From contig JAGYOE010000005.1 of the NCBI GenBank assembly GCA_018399755.1, forward strand, positions 1 to 54,531: 54,531 nt of DNA, given 5' to 3'. Under the pieces are notes generated by a model. That model had not been told where the DNA came from. It saw nothing but the letters and a program-made list of their open reading frames with translations, and made no database searches. Source of the DNA: Bacilli bacterium (GTDB lineage Bacteria; Bacillota_I; Bacilli_A; Izemoplasmatales; Hujiaoplasmataceae). Below are positions 28,493 to 36,929 of the stretch, piece after piece. The position numbers and the translations under genes were made by a program. Position 1 is the first letter of the stretch. Every line of letters begins with the position of its first letter.

Positions 28493-29896
28493 ATGAGTGA
28501 TAAAAAAGATTTTGATTATAACAAAGATTATAAATATGGATTTAAAACTGAAACTAAATCCATCAGAGAAACAAAAAGAGGATTATCAGAAGCTGTTGTT
28601 AGAGAAATTTCTATGATAAAAGAAGAACCTAAATGGATGTTAGATGTTCGTTTAGATGCTTTAAAGACTTTTTATGAAATGAAAAATCCTAGTTGGGGGC
28701 CTGATTTATCGGAAATTGATTTTAATGATATTATTTATTATATAAAACCATCAAATAAAGTAGAAAAAGATTGGCAAGATGTGCCAGAAGAGATAAAAGA
28801 AACTTTTAATAAACTAGGTATACCTGAAGCTGAACAAAAGTATTTATCTGGAGTTACAACTCAATTTGAATCAGAAGCGGTGTATCACAATACGATAAAA
28901 GAATTAAATGATTTAGGAGTAATTTTTTTAGATACAGATAGCGCTTTAAAAGAATATCCTGATTTATTTAAAGAGTATTTTACTAAAGCAGTTCCTTATA
29001 AAGATAATAAATATGCAGCTTTAAATACAGCTGTTTGGAGTGGGGGCTCGTTTATTTATGTTCCTAAAGGTGTTGAAATTAAAAAACCTTTACAATCTTA
29101 TTTTAGAATTAATTCCGAAAGAATGGGACAGTTTGAAAGAACAATGATTATTGTTGATGACGAAGCAACCTTAAATTATGTTGAAGGTTGTACTGCCCCA
29201 ATTTATTCCAATAGCTCTTTACATGCGGCAGTTGTAGAGATTTATGTAAAAAAACATGCAAAATGTAGATATTCTACTGTGCAGAATTGGTCAACAAACA
29301 TTAATAACTTAGTTACTAAAAGATCAATAGTTGAAGACTATGGACATATGGAATGGATTGATGGGAATATTGGTTCAGGAATTAATATGAAATATCCTAG
29401 TTGTATTTTAAAAGGCGATTATGCTAAAGGCACAACAATTACAATTGCTTTTGCTGGAAAAAACCAATATCAAGATACAGGTGCTAAAATGATTCATATA
29501 GGTAAAAACACCACTAGTAAAGTTGTTTCAAAATCAATCGCAACCAGGGGTGGAAAAGTAAATTATCGAGGTTTAGTTTCTCAAGAAGGTGATGCTGAAA
29601 ATGCTAAGGCTACTATCGAATGCGATACTATCTTGATTGATAGAGATTCCACTTCAGATACCATTCCAACTAATATTGTTAAAAACTTTAAAGGTCAAAT
29701 TGAACATGAAGCTACCGTATCAAAAGTTAGTGACGAAGAATTGTTTTATTTAATGAGTAGGGGCTTAAGTGAAGTTGAAGCAAAAGAAATGATTGTGATG
29801 GGTTTTATTGAACCATTTGCAAGAGAGCTTCCTATGGAATATGCAGTTGAGTTAAATCAATTAATTAAATTAGAAATGACAGATTCAATTGGTTAA
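28493..29896 (+). CDS. sufB: Fe-S cluster assembly protein SufB
   Basis: 467 residues, typical length. Core scaffold subunit. Family segments: [26 protein letters not shown] (with a conserved Cys), [33 protein letters not shown] and the C-terminal [31 protein letters not shown]. Last gene of the operon, followed by a terminator. No inteins or breaks. Confidence 0.97.
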   Translation: MSDKKDFDYNKDYKYGFKTETKSIRETKRGLSEAVVREISMIKEEPKWMLDVRLDALKTFYEMKNPSWGPDLSEIDFNDIIYYIKPSNKVEKDWQDVPEEIKETFNKLGIPEAEQKYLSGVTTQFESEAVYHNTIKELNDLGVIFLDTDSALKEYPDLFKEYFTKAVPYKDNKYAALNTAVWSGGSFIYVPKGVEIKKPLQSYFRINSERMGQFERTMIIVDDEATLNYVEGCTAPIYSNSSLHAAVVEIYVKKHAKCRYSTVQNWSTNINNLVTKRSIVEDYGHMEWIDGNIGSGINMKYPSCILKGDYAKGTTITIAFAGKNQYQDTGAKMIHIGKNTTSKVVSKSIATRGGKVNYRGLVSQEGDAENAKATIECDTILIDRDSTSDTIPTNIVKNFKGQIEHEATVSKVSDEELFYLMSRGLSEVEAKEMIVMGFIEPFARELPMEYAVELNQLIKLEMTDSIG

Positions 29897-29902
29897 AAAT
29901 AT

Positions 29903-29930
29903 AAGCTTACATTAATTTGTAAGCTTTTTT
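29903..29930 (+). terminator. Terminator of the suf operon
   Basis: Stem AAGCTTAC / GTAAGCTT, eight-base loop, six-T tail, starting just after the sufB stop. Confidence 0.9.
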
Positions 29931-29947
29931 ATATTTTTTACAATAAG

Positions 29948-29979
29948 TTATTGTGTTTGACACAATAATATGTTATTAT
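29948..29979 (+). promoter_or_regulatory. padR promoter with perfect operator-like palindrome
   Basis: TTATTGTGT (29948-29956), TTG, ACACAATAA (29960-29968) is a perfect nine-base inverted repeat with a three-base centre. It covers the likely -35 (TTGTGT, 29951-29956) and the spacer, 17 bases before the -10 TATTAT (29974-29979). A repressor bound here would block RNA polymerase. PadR proteins commonly repress their own genes, so this is the probable PadR operator. Confidence 0.6.
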
Positions 29980-29999
29980 CTTTTTAAGAGGAGGATAAT

Positions 30000-30320
30000 A
30001 TGAACCCGCAAATGAAAAAAGGAGTTATCGAGCTTTGTATTATGAAGATAATTGATTTAAAGAAATCTTCCACATATGAAATTTTAAATCAAATTCATAG
30101 TTTAAAGGTCAATGAAAACACCATTTATCCAATTTTAAGACGGCTTAACAAAGAAGGCTACTTAGATCAAGAAAAAGGTAATAATGCTGTTGGCGCGCCT
30201 AGAAAGTACTATAAACTAACTAAATTAGGAGAACAGAAATTAGTAGAGCATATTACTGCATGGGAAGATTTTAGCAATTCAGTTGAAAAAATTTTGAAGG
30301 GGGAAATTAATAATGAATAA
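30000..30320 (+). CDS. PadR-family transcriptional regulator
   Basis: 106 residues, a winged-helix regulator of the short PadR (subfamily 2) type. KGVIELCIMKIIDLKKSSTY opens the domain, the recognition region NTIYPILRRLNKEGYL is classic, and YYKLTKLGEQKL forms the wing. AGGAGG ribosome site. Its stop overlaps the start of the following DUF1700-type membrane protein, a very common pairing in which the regulator responds to cell-envelope stress. A perfect palindrome in its promoter suggests autoregulation. Confidence 0.93.
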   Translation: MNPQMKKGVIELCIMKIIDLKKSSTYEILNQIHSLKVNENTIYPILRRLNKEGYLDQEKGNNAVGAPRKYYKLTKLGEQKLVEHITAWEDFSNSVEKILKGEINNE

Positions 30321-31269
30321 GAAAGAATATTTACAAGAATTAGAGAATTATTTAAATGAGTTTGAATTTGACAAAGAAAGTATTAGCGAAATTATTGAAG
30401 AATATGACATGATCATTGAAGAAGCACAAGAAAACAATATTTATGATGAATCGCTTGAAGAAAGAATTGGAACGCCTAAAGAAATAGCTAAGAATTTACG
30501 AAAAACAGAAGTATTTAATAGAGTTAAAGAAAACAAATTAGTTGCTTTATCGCCATTTATTTCTGTTATTTTGTTTTTTGTCTTGGGATTTGGGTTTGGT
30601 TATTGGCATCCTGGGTGGTTGGTATTTTTATTAATACCAATTACTGGTATATTATCTGAACATAAATACAAATCAAAAACAATTGTTTCTGAATTATCAC
30701 CATTTATTGCTTTATTAGTTTTTTTGCTAATTGGGCTTATTACTGATACTTGGCACCCAACCTGGGCGATATTTTTTATTATTCCCGCTTCAGCTATATT
30801 GGTTGACAATAATAAATATAAAATTATCACTAGTGTGAGTTTTATTTTAATACCGTTGGTTTATGTATTATCTTATTATTATTTTCCATTTGAATATAAT
30901 TGGTTTATATTTCTTTTATTAATATTACCTGCATATTATGGAGGAGTAATAACATTTAAAATAAATGGCAAAAGAAATGAAAGATTAGAAAAATATTCAG
31001 CAATTGTTTTATTTTCTTTAGTCATAATTTATCTAGTCTTAGGAACAATATTTTCTATATGGCATCCATTATGGATAATATTTCTTTTATTTCCTATTTA
31101 TGTAATATTCGCTAGCAAAAAAGAATTAAACACAAGTATTCCAATTGTCGCATATACACCATTTATAGCAGTTATTTTATTTTTTGTATTTGGACATTTT
31201 TTAAATGGCTATCATTGGAGTTGGTTGTTTTTCTTAATTATTCCTATGGTTGCGATTATTAAAGAATAA
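30313..31269 (+). CDS. DUF1700/HAAS-type protein with repeated membrane domain
   Basis: 318 residues. The N-terminal 60 residues are the HAAS/DUF1700 helical domain found next to PadR regulators (EEYDMIIEEAQENNIYDESL and GTPKEIAKNLRKT). The rest is about ten membrane helices arranged as five copies of a two-helix unit of about 47 residues. Copies 1, 2, 4 and 5 share SPFI..ILFF..G followed by W-H-P-x-W or HWSW and then IFLLIP; copy 3 is degenerate. It probably works with PadR in envelope sensing; no enzyme function is apparent. Translationally coupled to padR. Confidence 0.85.
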   Translation: MNKKEYLQELENYLNEFEFDKESISEIIEEYDMIIEEAQENNIYDESLEERIGTPKEIAKNLRKTEVFNRVKENKLVALSPFISVILFFVLGFGFGYWHPGWLVFLLIPITGILSEHKYKSKTIVSELSPFIALLVFLLIGLITDTWHPTWAIFFIIPASAILVDNNKYKIITSVSFILIPLVYVLSYYYFPFEYNWFIFLLLILPAYYGGVITFKINGKRNERLEKYSAIVLFSLVIIYLVLGTIFSIWHPLWIIFLLFPIYVIFASKKELNTSIPIVAYTPFIAVILFFVFGHFLNGYHWSWLFFLIIPMVAIIKE

Positions 31270-31277
31270 ACTCAGCT

Positions 31278-31309
31278 AAAGAAGCAAAAAAATTCTTGCT
31301 TCTTTTTTA
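31278..31309 (+). terminator. Terminator of padR-DUF1700
   Basis: Ten-base-pair stem AAAGAAGCAA / TTGCTTCTTT with T-run. Confidence 0.9.
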
Positions 31310-31334
31310 TAAAAAATTAATAATACTTAATATA

Positions 31335-31365
31335 TTGACAAATTATTTATTAAATGTGGTAAAAT
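31335..31365 (+). promoter_or_regulatory. Likely promoter of darA
   Basis: Consensus TTGACA (31335-31340) and TAAAAT (31360-31365); the spacer is 19 bases, longer than ideal, so the exact -10 is uncertain. Confidence 0.45.
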
Positions 31366-31387
31366 ATATAAAAGGAGGCTATTGGCT

Positions 31388-31711
31388 ATGAAACTTGTAA
31401 TGGCAATTGTTTCTAATGATGATGCTAATTTGGTAATTAAAAAATTAATTAAATCTGATTATTTTGTTACAAAGTTAGCGACTACAGGTGGTTTTTTAAA
31501 AAGTGGTAATACTACTATTATAGTTGGTGTGCAAAATGATCGACTAGATGAATGTATAGAAGTTATATCTGAGCACTCTAAACAAAGGACTAAACTTGTT
31601 CCTAACGCTATTTCTAGTGAGTTTGGTATATTTTCTTCAACGCCAGTTGAAGTGCAAGTTGGTGGAGCGACGATATTCGTTTTAGATGTGGAACAGTTTA
31701 TAAAAGCATAA
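31388..31711 (+). CDS. darA: Cyclic di-AMP receptor DarA (PstA)
   Basis: 107 residues, PII-like c-di-AMP-binding protein. The family motifs KLATTGGFLKSGNTTIIVGV and the C-terminal VEVQVGGATIFVLDV are complete. Start chosen at ATG 31388, nine bases behind AAAGGAGG; the upstream TTG at 31382 is too close to it. DarA binds c-di-AMP, and its downstream partner is unclear in most bacteria. It is a single gene between two terminators. Together with the GEMM riboswitch it shows that the organism probably uses at least two cyclic dinucleotides. Confidence 0.95.
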   Translation: MKLVMAIVSNDDANLVIKKLIKSDYFVTKLATTGGFLKSGNTTIIVGVQNDRLDECIEVISEHSKQRTKLVPNAISSEFGIFSSTPVEVQVGGATIFVLDVEQFIKA

Positions 31712-31738
31712 AAAAGAAGGTCTTCCTTCTTTTTTTTT
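31711..31738 (+). terminator. Terminator of darA
   Basis: Stem AAAAAGAAGG / CCTTCTTTTT with a four-base TCTT loop and a T-run. Confidence 0.9.
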
Positions 31739-31754
31739 GAAAAAATTTAAAAAA

Positions 31755-31790
31755 ATATCTAAAAGATATATGGAAAATTTAATAATTTTC
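31755..31790 (+). promoter_or_regulatory. Two inverted repeats before the ComK-like gene
   Basis: ATATCT-AAA-AGATAT (31755-31769) and GAAAATT-TAAT-AATTTTC (31773-31790) lie just upstream of the AGGAGG. ComK binds AAAA/TTTT boxes and activates its own gene in Bacillus, so these AT-rich repeats are candidate sites. No clear -35/-10 pair was found here. Confidence 0.35.
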
Positions 31791-31803
31791 TCAGGAGGTA
31801 ATA

Positions 31804-32211
31804 ATGATTGACTATATTATAAAAAAACAATATCTAGTTTGCTTTGTTAAAAACAATAATTATTATTGTTTAGATATTCCAATCACGAGATTTTTTAATA
31901 GATTACTAAAACCTTATTTGACTGATTTAAAGTCTAGGGAAAAGCAGACCAAGATGCATTTCAATTTTTCCAACAAAATACCGATTTTTATTGATAAAAA
32001 CCACTTATTTTTAGCTATAAACACTTATAGGCTTAACAAACCAATATATATTAATTATTTTTCTATTTATAGATGGGTAAAAACTTCTAATAATGTTATA
32101 GTTGAGTTTTTATCTGGGCATTGTTTAAAACTACATTCTTACAAAACTTTTGTTAAACAATTAAATAAAGTTAAGATTATTTTAGCTGACGATGAAATTA
32201 AGATAAATTAA
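31804..32211 (+). CDS. ComK-like competence regulator
   Basis: 135 residues, close to the size of the ComK family (about 150-190). NKIPIFIDKNHLFLAINTYR, then PIYINYFSIYRWV, VIVEFLSGHCLKLHSYKTF and VKQLNKVKII follow the ComK pattern of K-x-P-I/V-x-I, an I/Y-x-I/Y-W/Y-I-N strand, an x-V-x-F-x-N/S-G turn and a late F-x-x-Q. ComK activates DNA-uptake genes in Bacillus. The match is of pattern, not of many identical residues, so other roles are possible. AGGAGG before ATG; no terminator before pgk. Confidence 0.55.
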   Translation: MIDYIIKKQYLVCFVKNNNYYCLDIPITRFFNRLLKPYLTDLKSREKQTKMHFNFSNKIPIFIDKNHLFLAINTYRLNKPIYINYFSIYRWVKTSNNVIVEFLSGHCLKLHSYKTFVKQLNKVKIILADDEIKIN

Positions 32212-32256
32212 TTATTATATTAGTGTTATATTGTGGAAAAAAACTAAAATATTTAG

Positions 32257-32262
32257 TATAAT
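32257..32262 (+). promoter_or_regulatory. -10 element of pgk-tpiA
   Basis: TATAAT 27 bases before the pgk start. The nearest -35-like hexamer (TTGTGG, 32231) is 20 bases upstream, too far for a normal spacer, so the -35 is uncertain. Confidence 0.45.
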
Positions 32263-32288
32263 AGTCAATGAGAATAAGGGGGAATAAA

Positions 32289-33515
32289 ATGAAGAAGAAA
32301 GTCTTAGAGGACTTAAATGTTAAGAATAAAAAAGTTTTAGTGAGAGTGGATTTTAATGTTCCGGTAAAAAATGGTGTTATTACAGATGATAACCGGATTA
32401 TTCAAGCATTACCAACTATTAATTATCTTATAGAAGAAGATGCAAAAATAATTTTGTTTTCTCATTTAGGTAGGATTAAAACAAAAGAAGATAAACAAAA
32501 TAATTCTTTAAGTGTTGTTGCAAAAAGGTTATCTGAGTTATTAGATAAAGAGATAAATTTTGTTCCTGAAACTAGAGGAGAAAAATTAGAAACTGCCATT
32601 AATAATATGAAAGCAAAAGATATTGTTATGGTTGAAAATACCAGATTTGAAGATTTGGATGGAAAAAAGGAATCAAAAAATAATCCTGAATTAGGTAAGT
32701 ACTGGGCTAGTTTAGGTGATGTATTTGTTAATGATGCATTTGGAACAGCACATAGATCGCACGCTTCTAATGTAGGTATTGCTACTAGATTAGAAACCGC
32801 AGCTGGTTTTTTAATGGAAAAAGAAATCAGATATATAGGTACTACAGTTGAAAATCCAGAAAAACCTTTTATAGCAATCTTAGGAGGCGCAAAAGTTTCA
32901 GATAAAATTGGTGTTATAGAGAATTTACTTAAAATATCTGATAAAGTATTAATTGGTGGCGGAATGGCATATACTTTTATGAAAGCTTTAGGTTATAATA
33001 TCGGTGATTCGATTGTTGAGAATGATAAATTAGATTTAGCTAAATCTTTAATTGATAATTCAGAAGGTAAATTAATTTTACCAGTCGATATTGTAGTAGC
33101 AGAAGAATTTTCTGAAGACGCTGATTATCGAGTAACAAAATATAAGAATATAAAACCAAATGAAACAGGTATGGATATAGGCCCTGATACAATAAAACAA
33201 TTTAAAAAGCATCTTAAAGGGGCTAAGACAGTAGTTTGGAATGGACCAGTAGGGGTTTTTGAATTTGAAAACTTTGCTAAAGGTACAAAAGCAGTATGTG
33301 AGATTTTGGCAAAAATGAAAAACACAAAAACTATTATTGGTGGTGGCGATTCTGCAGCTGCAGCTATTCAAATGGGGTATAAAGATGATTTTACCCATAT
33401 ATCTACAGGTGGTGGAGCTTCACTTCAGTTTTTAGAAGGAAAAGAACTGCCTGGTATTGAATCAATTGATGATTCAGTTGATTGTGATTGTGACGATTCA
33501 AATTGTGATTGTTAA
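32289..33515 (+). CDS. pgk: Phosphoglycerate kinase with Cys/Asp tail
   Basis: 408 residues. The start at ATG 32289 follows AGGGGGAAT; an upstream in-frame ATG at 32268 lacks a ribosome site. Glycolytic enzyme that makes ATP from 1,3-bisphosphoglycerate. [53 protein letters not shown] and GGGDSAAA are all standard. After the normal end ([16 protein letters not shown]) a tail of about 20 residues finishes [15 protein letters not shown] with four alternating Cys, which normal PGK lacks. It could bind metal or be a lineage-specific decoration. Coupled with tpiA downstream. Confidence 0.96.
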   Translation: MKKKVLEDLNVKNKKVLVRVDFNVPVKNGVITDDNRIIQALPTINYLIEEDAKIILFSHLGRIKTKEDKQNNSLSVVAKRLSELLDKEINFVPETRGEKLETAINNMKAKDIVMVENTRFEDLDGKKESKNNPELGKYWASLGDVFVNDAFGTAHRSHASNVGIATRLETAAGFLMEKEIRYIGTTVENPEKPFIAILGGAKVSDKIGVIENLLKISDKVLIGGGMAYTFMKALGYNIGDSIVENDKLDLAKSLIDNSEGKLILPVDIVVAEEFSEDADYRVTKYKNIKPNETGMDIGPDTIKQFKKHLKGAKTVVWNGPVGVFEFENFAKGTKAVCEILAKMKNTKTIIGGGDSAAAAIQMGYKDDFTHISTGGGASLQFLEGKELPGIESIDDSVDCDCDDSNCDC

Positions 33516-33539
33516 AAATTTATTTTAAAGGATGATTTT

Positions 33540-34313
33540 ATGAGAAAACCAATTATTGCAGCAAACTGGAAAATGTTTAAAACTAGGGATGAAGCATTAT
33601 TTTTTGTTTTAAAAGTATCAGAAGATATGCCTGATAATGAATTAGTTGATACAGTGATTTTTCCTCAAGCTCCGATGTTAAGATGTTTAATTACAAGACA
33701 AGGTGAAGAATTGAAAATCGGAGCTCAAAATCTATATTATGAGGATGAAGGCGCTTATACAGGAGAAATTTCTGGACCTTTATTAAAATCGTATAATGTT
33801 GATTACGTGCTTATTGGTCATAGTGAAAGAAGACAACATTTTTCAGAAACTGATGAAGATGTTAATAAAAAAATAAAAGCAGCAATAAGAAATGATTTAT
33901 TGCCGATTGTTTGTGTTGGAGAAAATTTGTCAGATCGTGAAAAAGGAAATACTAATAAACTACTCGAAAAACAAGTTAAGAAGGCTTTTAAAGATATAAG
34001 CGCGATAGATATGAAAAATATAGTAATTGCTTATGAGCCGATTTGGGCTATTGGTACTGGGAAAACTGCAACGGCTAAACAAGCAGATGAAGCTTGTGGA
34101 TTTATTCGCGATATTATCAAAAACCTCTATGGCGATGTAGTCGCTGGAGATATTAGAATTCAATATGGCGGTTCTGTTAAACCAGAAAATATTGATGAGT
34201 TAATTGCTCAAGAAAATATTGATGGTGCTTTAATCGGAGGTGCTTCTTTAGATCCTGAAAAGTTTATTAAGATGGCAAATGCACCTTTAAAGTTAATTAA
34301 TAAAAACATTTAA
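33540..34313 (+). CDS. tpiA: Triose-phosphate isomerase
   Basis: 257 residues. Interconverts dihydroxyacetone phosphate and glyceraldehyde 3-phosphate. AANWKMFKT (catalytic Asn, Lys), VLIGHSERRQHF (catalytic His), IAYEPIWAIGTGKTA (catalytic Glu and flexible loop) and IQYGGSVKP, GALIGGASLDP (phosphate binding) are all intact. Starts 24 bases after pgk with AAAGGATG, so one transcript makes both glycolytic enzymes. Ends in a bidirectional terminator facing rpsD. Confidence 0.97.
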   Translation: MRKPIIAANWKMFKTRDEALFFVLKVSEDMPDNELVDTVIFPQAPMLRCLITRQGEELKIGAQNLYYEDEGAYTGEISGPLLKSYNVDYVLIGHSERRQHFSETDEDVNKKIKAAIRNDLLPIVCVGENLSDREKGNTNKLLEKQVKKAFKDISAIDMKNIVIAYEPIWAIGTGKTATAKQADEACGFIRDIIKNLYGDVVAGDIRIQYGGSVKPENIDELIAQENIDGALIGGASLDPEKFIKMANAPLKLINKNI

Positions 34314-34317
34314 ATAA

Positions 34318-34352
34318 AAAAACCGAGACAATTTAAAATATGTCTCGGTTTT
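34318..34352. terminator. Bidirectional terminator between tpiA and rpsD
   Basis: Long stem with arms AACCGAGACA and TGTCTCGGTT, A-run on the left and T-run on the right. It works for tpiA on the plus strand and rpsD on the minus strand. Confidence 0.92.
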
Positions 34353-34360
34353 ATTTAATA

Positions 34361-34963
34361 TTATTTGTTGTATAACTCAACAATTAGATTTTCTTGAATT
34401 TCAGGTAATATTTCACTTCTTTCTGGGAAACGCGTATAAATAGCTACTAAGTTTTCATCGTCAAAGTCAATATACTCTTGACGACCAACTAATGCTTCTA
34501 AAGCATCTTTGATAATAACTAGATCTTTTGATTTCTCTTTTATAGAAATTTTTTGACCTGGTTTAACTCTAATTGATGGTATTGTTGCTTTCTTTCCATC
34601 TAATAAAATATGGCCATGGTTAACAAGTTGTCTTGCTTGTTGTCTAGTTCTACCAAATCCTGAACGGTAAACTAGATTGTCTAATCTTGATTCTAATAAG
34701 AATAAAAAGTTTTCGCCTTGTTTACCTTGCATTTTTTTAGCTTCATTAAATGTTTTATGGAATTGTCTTTCATTTACACCATAAGCGAAGCGAACACGTT
34801 GTTTCTCTTGTAACTGAAGTCCGTATTCTGATAGTTTACGGCGTCTTTTTTGTCCGTGTTGACCTGGTGGATAATTACGTTTATTTAATTCTTTACCAGT
34901 TTCAGATAAAGAGTAATCTAAACGACGACTTTTTTTCCATGTTGAACCTGTAAATCTTGACAT
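34361..34963 (-). CDS. rpsD: 30S ribosomal protein S4
   Basis: 200 residues, Bacillus-type S4 without the N-terminal zinc-binding Cys set ([19 protein letters not shown]). [18 protein letters not shown] and the S4 RNA-binding domain ([37 protein letters not shown]) are intact. Primary 16S rRNA-binding protein of the small subunit. AAAGGAGGAT ribosome site. It is monocistronic here, with a strong promoter and a leader of about 170 bases that may carry S4 autoregulation. Confidence 0.97.
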   Translation of the reverse strand: MSRFTGSTWKKSRRLDYSLSETGKELNKRNYPPGQHGQKRRRKLSEYGLQLQEKQRVRFAYGVNERQFHKTFNEAKKMQGKQGENFLFLLESRLDNLVYRSGFGRTRQQARQLVNHGHILLDGKKATIPSIRVKPGQKISIKEKSKDLVIIKDALEALVGRQEYIDFDDENLVAIYTRFPERSEILPEIQENLIVELYNK

Positions 34964-35136
34964 ATATGATCCTCCTTTTTAAATTATTTACACTGTAATT
35001 GAGGAGCTTTATTATAACTTAGGTTGATTATTTTGATGGTTTCTTGTTAAGCAGTTAACAATACTAACAACCCTAAAATAATGGAATAATCAACATCTAA
35101 ATTAAACTAAAACAACTGCTTTTTATTACATGCGCA
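34964..35136 (-). promoter_or_regulatory. rpsD leader RNA, possible S4 autoregulatory site
   Basis: The predicted transcript has about 170 untranslated bases. A ten-base arm GTTGATTATT pairs with AATAATCAAC about 60 bases further, enclosing shorter hairpins, and GTTAACTGCTTAAC lies inside. In Bacillus, S4 represses its own mRNA through a structured leader; this one is a candidate analogue. I see no terminator within it. Confidence 0.45.
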
Positions 35137-35142
35137 CAAAGT

Positions 35143-35171
35143 ATTATACATTATAGGTTATGAATTGTCAA
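35143..35171 (-). promoter_or_regulatory. Promoter of rpsD
   Basis: On the minus strand: TTGACA (35166-35171), 17-base spacer, TATAAT (35143-35148), both perfect consensus. The -35 lies inside the 3' end of the upstream GAF gene. Confidence 0.85.
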
Positions 35172-35600
35172 ATAATAATTAACGGCTGATTCAAGTTGTT
35201 TTACTAACGATTTATTAAAGAAATTTTCTCTGGGTGAATCAACATCTAAGACACCAATTAATTTATTATCTTTAATTAGTGGAAGAACCACTTCAGAGTT
35301 TGATGCTTCATCACAAGCAATGTGTTCTTTAAAGCTATGAACATCATCAATGACCATAATTTCTTCCTTTTTTGCTGCTATACCACAAACTCCTTCACCT
35401 AAAGGAATAGTTTGAACTGCCGCTTTTCCTTGAAAAGGACCTAGATATAACTCATTTTCATTTAGTAAATAAAAACCAACCCAATTAAGACCTTCTATCA
35501 TTTCTTTAATAATCGCGACGAAATTTGCCATATTGGTTATATTAGTATATTTTTTATCTAAATATAAACTTAAATATTCAATTATTGTAATCTTATCCAT
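35151..35600 (-). CDS. GAF-domain free methionine-(R)-sulfoxide reductase type protein
   Basis: 149 residues, single GAF domain of the fRMsr (YtsP) family, which reduces free methionine-R-sulfoxide with active-site Cys. LNWVGFYLL, LGPFQGKAAVQTIPLGEGVCG, VHSFKEHIACDEASNSEVVL and GVLDVDSP match the family. Two conserved Cys (GVCG and IACD) are present, but the third, normally in GKPACV.I, is Ala here (GKAAVQTI), so the redox relay may differ. In B. subtilis this gene also lies near rpsD. AAAGGGG ribosome site, own promoter. Confidence 0.88.
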   Translation of the reverse strand: MDKITIIEYLSLYLDKKYTNITNMANFVAIIKEMIEGLNWVGFYLLNENELYLGPFQGKAAVQTIPLGEGVCGIAAKKEEIMVIDDVHSFKEHIACDEASNSEVVLPLIKDNKLIGVLDVDSPRENFFNKSLVKQLESAVNYYLTIHNL

Positions 35601-35621
35601 ATCATACCCCTTTAATCCAAT

Positions 35622-35650
35622 ATTATAATTTATTATTAAATAATTATCAA
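35622..35650 (-). promoter_or_regulatory. Promoter of the GAF reductase gene
   Basis: Minus strand: TTGATA (35645-35650), 17-base spacer, TATAAT (35622-35627). Divergent to thiI on the other strand; an extended -10 candidate for thiI (TGTTAAAAT, ending 35665) lies nearby. Confidence 0.65.
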
Positions 35651-35687
35651 TAATTATGTTAAAATATTATTAATGGAGGAGAATACT

Positions 35688-36929
35688 ATGTATGACTATA
35701 TAATGATAAAATACGGTGATTTAATTTTAAAAGGCAAAAATCAACATATTTTCCGCAGAAACATTAATAATCAAATAGTTCATAAACTATATGGATTAGA
35801 TATTGAGATAAATTTTCAACATGATTTAATTTTCATTAAAATAAAGAATGAAAAAACTGAAGATATTATTGATAGATTAAACTATATTTCAGGATTATCT
35901 TCATATAGTAAAGTAAAGGCTGTAGCATTTGATTTAGATGAAATTGCCAATGCAGCTTTAGAAATTATCAAAAAAGAAATACAAAAACCTACTACTTTTA
36001 AGATTGAAACTAAACGAGCTGATAAGACTATTAAATATACTTCTTTAGAAATATCCAATTTATTAAGCAAAAGAATATTAAGAAAAGCAGATAACTTAAT
36101 TGTAGATGTTCATAATCCAGAAAAAACATTATATGTAGAAGCAAGAAATGATAAAACTTATATATATTTAGATAAAATACCTGGATTAGGCGGTTTTCCA
36201 ACTTCGATTGGTGGAAGAGCTTTAGTTATGATAAGCGGGGGAATAGACTCGCCTGTTAGTGCTTATTTAGCGATGAATACTGGTTTAGAGATAGAGTGTA
36301 TTCATTTTGAATCAACCCCTTTAACCCCGATTGAATCGGTTCAAAAAGTTTTAGATTTAACTAAAAGATTAGCTAAATATGCTAATGGAACAAAAATCAA
36401 ACTTCATTTAGTGCCATTTAGAGAATTACATGAACTAATTTTAAAAGAAGTCGATGAACCATATATTATTACTATCATGCGAAGAATGATGTATCGAATA
36501 GCTGATAAAATTGCCAAAGCAAATAATCACAAAGCAATAATCTCAGGTGATTCAATTGGACAGGTTGCCTCGCAAACTTTAGAAAGTTTAATTACCGCAC
36601 AGGATGTAGTTTCAACATTAATTATAAGACCATTATCAACTTACGATAAAAGCGATATTATTAGTTTAGCAAGAAAAATTGATACTTTAGATATTTCCAA
36701 CAGAGCCTTTTCAGATTGTTGTACAGTATATGTCCCAAAAAATCCGGTAATAAAACCTACAGTTAAAAGGGCTGAGAGTATTGAAGAAAATATTGACTAT
36801 GAAGAAGTGCTTTTGAAAACATACCAGGATACAATTAATATTGTTATTAATGCTAGAAAGAAATATAATATTATTGATAAAGGTTTCACCGTAAAGGAAG
36901 CTTTAAATGAAGAGATTAGAAACCAATAG
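35688..36929 (+). CDS. thiI: tRNA 4-thiouridine synthase ThiI
   Basis: 413 residues from ATG 35688, seven bases behind GGAGGAG; an earlier in-frame ATG (35673) overlaps that site and is rejected. ThiI transfers sulfur to U8 of tRNA and can supply thiamine synthesis. MIKYGDLILKGKNQHIFRRN, a THUMP domain (IETKRADKT), the PP-loop MISGGIDSPVSAYLA (about residues 183-190) and SDCCTVYVPKNPV are present. No C-terminal rhodanese domain, as usual in Bacillota; sulfur would come from a desulfurase. The last 23 bases overlap the next gene. Confidence 0.95.
   Translation: MYDYIMIKYGDLILKGKNQHIFRRNINNQIVHKLYGLDIEINFQHDLIFIKIKNEKTEDIIDRLNYISGLSSYSKVKAVAFDLDEIANAALEIIKKEIQKPTTFKIETKRADKTIKYTSLEISNLLSKRILRKADNLIVDVHNPEKTLYVEARNDKTYIYLDKIPGLGGFPTSIGGRALVMISGGIDSPVSAYLAMNTGLEIECIHFESTPLTPIESVQKVLDLTKRLAKYANGTKIKLHLVPFRELHELILKEVDEPYIITIMRRMMYRIADKIAKANNHKAIISGDSIGQVASQTLESLITAQDVVSTLIIRPLSTYDKSDIISLARKIDTLDISNRAFSDCCTVYVPKNPVIKPTVKRAESIEENIDYEEVLLKTYQDTINIVINARKKYNIIDKGFTVKEALNEEIRNQ

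Noticed and set aside
29957-29962. TTGACA in the padR palindrome as the -35
   Set aside because: No acceptable -10 lies 16-18 bases downstream. TTGTGT with TATTAT at 17 bases fits better.
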